6,069 nucleotides of DNA from Pseudomonadota bacterium (GTDB lineage: Bacteria; Myxococcota; Bradymonadia; UBA4248). Shown here piece by piece: positions 5,887-6,069 of this stretch. The DNA lies in assembly GCA_017613855.1 (NCBI GenBank), contig JAGACY010000129.1, forward strand, positions 1-6,069. The letters are read 5' to 3'. A program made the translations under genes and the position numbers. A model generated the notes under the pieces. It was not told the DNA's origin, did no database searches, and saw only the letters and a program-made list of their open reading frames with translations. Every line of letters begins with the position of its first letter. Position 1 is the stretch's first letter.

Positions 5887-6069
5887 ATGCCTCGGCATCC
5901 TCATCGAGTACTTCGATATAAAAGCTCACCGGTCTAAAACCGTCATTGCATGAAATCATGGCAGACTTGGGATTTTTCATCCAGCCGTTGTATATATTTT
6001 CACCGCCATGAGCGAGTGTCATCACAAAAGCTGACATGCTATCCCAGGCGCTGTCGCACATGCCTTCGG
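5885..6069 (-). CDS. TIGR04076-like small protein, C-terminal part, 5' end outside window
   Basis: The last 60 residues and stop are present; the N-terminus lies beyond base 6069. The peptide contains EGMCDSAWDS, LAHGGE, GWMKN, MISCNDGFRPVSFYIEV and a short acidic end, the same order as the conserved EGxCDWAW, GG, WM, CCxDGxRPVxFxIE signature of the TIGR04076 family, small uncharacterised proteins of roughly 90-100 residues. The usual CC pair seems to be SC here, so only one of the two Cys is kept. It is convergent with the lipoprotein gene and ends within the shared terminator. Its function is not known. Confidence 0.8.
   Translation of the reverse strand, partial: EGMCDSAWDSMSAFVMTLAHGGENIYNGWMKNPKSAMISCNDGFRPVSFYIEVLDEDAEA

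Overview
The window looks like a chromosomal stretch from a Myxococcota-like (former deltaproteobacterial) bacterium of moderate GC, mid-40s percent by eye. This is inferred from gene style, not from a marker gene. The pointers are membrane-anchored Ser/Thr kinases with a Gly-rich loop, HRD, DFGA and GTFGYMxPEQ motifs; a secreted lipoprotein with a Pro/Gly/Asn repeat stalk; and Cys-rich modules of the CxxDxDCxxGxxCxxGxC type. No RNA gene, CRISPR array, transposase or phage gene is visible.

Left half (1-3538, minus strand): two tandem, co-directional Ser/Thr protein kinase genes separated by 57 bp. Transcription runs from the complete kinase (1460-3538) into the second one (1-1402), whose 3' end lies outside the window. 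Their N-terminal ~335 residues align without a gap (exact 2136-bp offset over about 1 kb) and are about 90% identical. Their C-terminal membrane regions are unrelated: four or so predicted membrane segments plus a DUF3592-like tail in one, two membrane segments and a cut-off tail in the other. This is a tandem duplication in which the catalytic part was kept, or homogenised, while the sensory or membrane part was replaced or diverged.

Middle (3539-3710): a divergent promoter region with a candidate -35/-10 pair for the plus strand and a 12-bp dyad overlapping that -10.

Right half (3711-5825, plus strand): a 607-residue predicted surface lipoprotein with a lipobox Cys, a stalk of 12 tandem 6-residue repeats, about five diverged Cys-rich modules and three near-identical 25-residue Cys repeats. 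It ends at a TGA. Four codons later, in the same reading frame and with no Shine-Dalgarno, comes a 93-codon Cys-free, beta-rich ORF that looks like a detached C-terminal domain. A bidirectional intrinsic terminator (5858-5886) follows.

Right edge (5885-6069, minus strand): the C-terminal 60 residues of a small protein resembling the uncharacterised TIGR04076 family, convergent with the lipoprotein gene and sharing its terminator.

No shared pathway can be proven. The kinase pair and the lipoprotein are divergent across a short shared regulatory region, so they could be co-regulated. The most notable points are the mosaic kinase duplication and the in-frame stop that separates the lipoprotein from its apparent C-terminal domain.
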